From: Faecousia sp.
GTDB taxonomy: Bacteria; Bacillota; Clostridia; Oscillospirales; Oscillospiraceae
DNA length: 5,252 nucleotides
Reading direction: 5' to 3'
Assembly (NCBI GenBank): GCA_029258495.1
Contig: JARHYV010000360.1
Location: 1-5,252, forward strand
Shown here: piece after piece, positions 4,893 to 5,252 of the stretch
Layout: the number at the start of each line of letters is the position of its first letter
Numbering within the stretch: the first letter of the stretch is position 1
Translations under genes and position numbers: made by a program
The notes under the pieces: model-generated
What the model saw: only the letters and a program-made list of their open reading frames with translations
The model's database searches: none
What the model was told of the DNA's origin: nothing

Positions 4893-5252
4893 TTATCGAC
4901 GCAGTCCCTTGGGGTAATGGTTCTTCAGAACGCGTCCATCTCCCTTGCCCCAGCCGATGGAGAAACCTCCGGCGGTGACAAGACACCACCCTTTTTGACA
5001 GGAGGGAATGACCTCACCGTGGAGATAGGCGGCGATCTCGGGGGAGTCCGGCGCAAGATCCTGAGTGGATGCGCAGGTCTTCAGCCACAGGGCCAGTGCA
5101 TGAGCAGGTTCAAAACGACCTTTTTTGCATTCTCCCAGTTCAAGCCCGGGACGCAGCACCTTCAGTCCCTTTAATTCGGGGAGCTGTGAAGGTGCCCAGA
5201 ACAGGGAAGAGCCAAAACAGACGGGCTTTCCCTCGGGCAGCCGGATCCCCAG
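4893..5252 (-). CDS. rsmF: RsmF-type rRNA (cytosine-C5)-methyltransferase, C-terminal part only
   Basis: The frame is open from the right window edge (119 codons) to TAA at 4893-4895, so the 5' part, including the catalytic SAM-binding domain, is outside. The visible part matches the tail of NOL1/NOP2/Sun (RsmB/RsmF) enzymes, which methylate C5 of specific cytosines in 16S rRNA. It includes the segment LRPGLELGECKKGRFEPAHA (first C-terminal domain of RsmF, near visible residues 33-52), then a PUA-like RNA-binding domain with AAYLHGEV and the closing signature LKNHYPKGLRR. The GTG at 5159 is internal, because the frame continues upstream through LFWAPSQLPELKGLK. Family membership is well supported; the exact target base and the orthology to E. 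coli RsmF are not. No terminator is seen before the murA promoter, so some readthrough into murA is possible. Confidence 0.82.
   Translation of the reverse strand: MGIRLPEGKPVCFGSSLFWAPSQLPELKGLKVLRPGLELGECKKGRFEPAHALALWLKTCASTQDLAPDSPEIAAYLHGEVIPSCQKGWCLVTAGGFSIGWGKGDGRVLKNHYPKGLRR

Overview
The window looks like chromosomal DNA from an anaerobic, low-to-mid GC Clostridia member of the Firmicutes, probably an Oscillospiraceae/Ruminococcaceae-type gut organism. This is inferred from four things: a CBS/DRTGG-containing family II pyrophosphatase, a monomeric group-B-like [FeFe]-hydrogenase, a MurZ-type (second-copy) MurA, and strong AGGAG ribosome binding sites with extended -10 promoters. There is no mobile element, CRISPR array, prophage or rRNA. 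The species cannot be fixed from the sequence.

Layout, left to right. (1) 1-1266, plus: the 3' four-fifths or so of a CBS-domain manganese-dependent inorganic pyrophosphatase, cut by the window edge. (2) 1290-1330: a perfect 11-bp hairpin with U tracts on both sides, shared as terminator by the pyrophosphatase and the convergent hydrogenase. (3) 1344-2849, minus: a complete 501-aa [FeFe]-hydrogenase with a 16-cysteine electron-relay region and non-canonical (group B) H-cluster loops, with its own RBS and extended -10 promoter. (4) 2850-3381: an intergenic stretch. It holds the hydrogenase promoter, a 17-bp perfect palindrome (2978-2994), and on the minus strand a 56-codon gene (3066-3236) with a good Shine-Dalgarno, whose product I do not recognise. 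(5) 3382-3455, plus: tRNA-Gly(CCC) with encoded CCA, a near-consensus promoter and a strong terminator. (6) 3546-4811, minus: complete murA (MurZ-type), starting at TTG, with a strong promoter and a terminator at its stop codon. (7) 4893-5252, minus: the C-terminal end of an RsmF-type rRNA m5C methyltransferase, cut by the window edge.

The genes are mostly independent transcription units, each with its own promoter and terminator, not an operon. They are housekeeping (pyrophosphate hydrolysis, peptidoglycan precursor synthesis, tRNA, rRNA modification) plus fermentative hydrogen metabolism. I see no multi-gene novel system. The least explained items are the 56-aa minus-strand protein, the palindrome between it and the hydrogenase, and the group-B hydrogenase itself.
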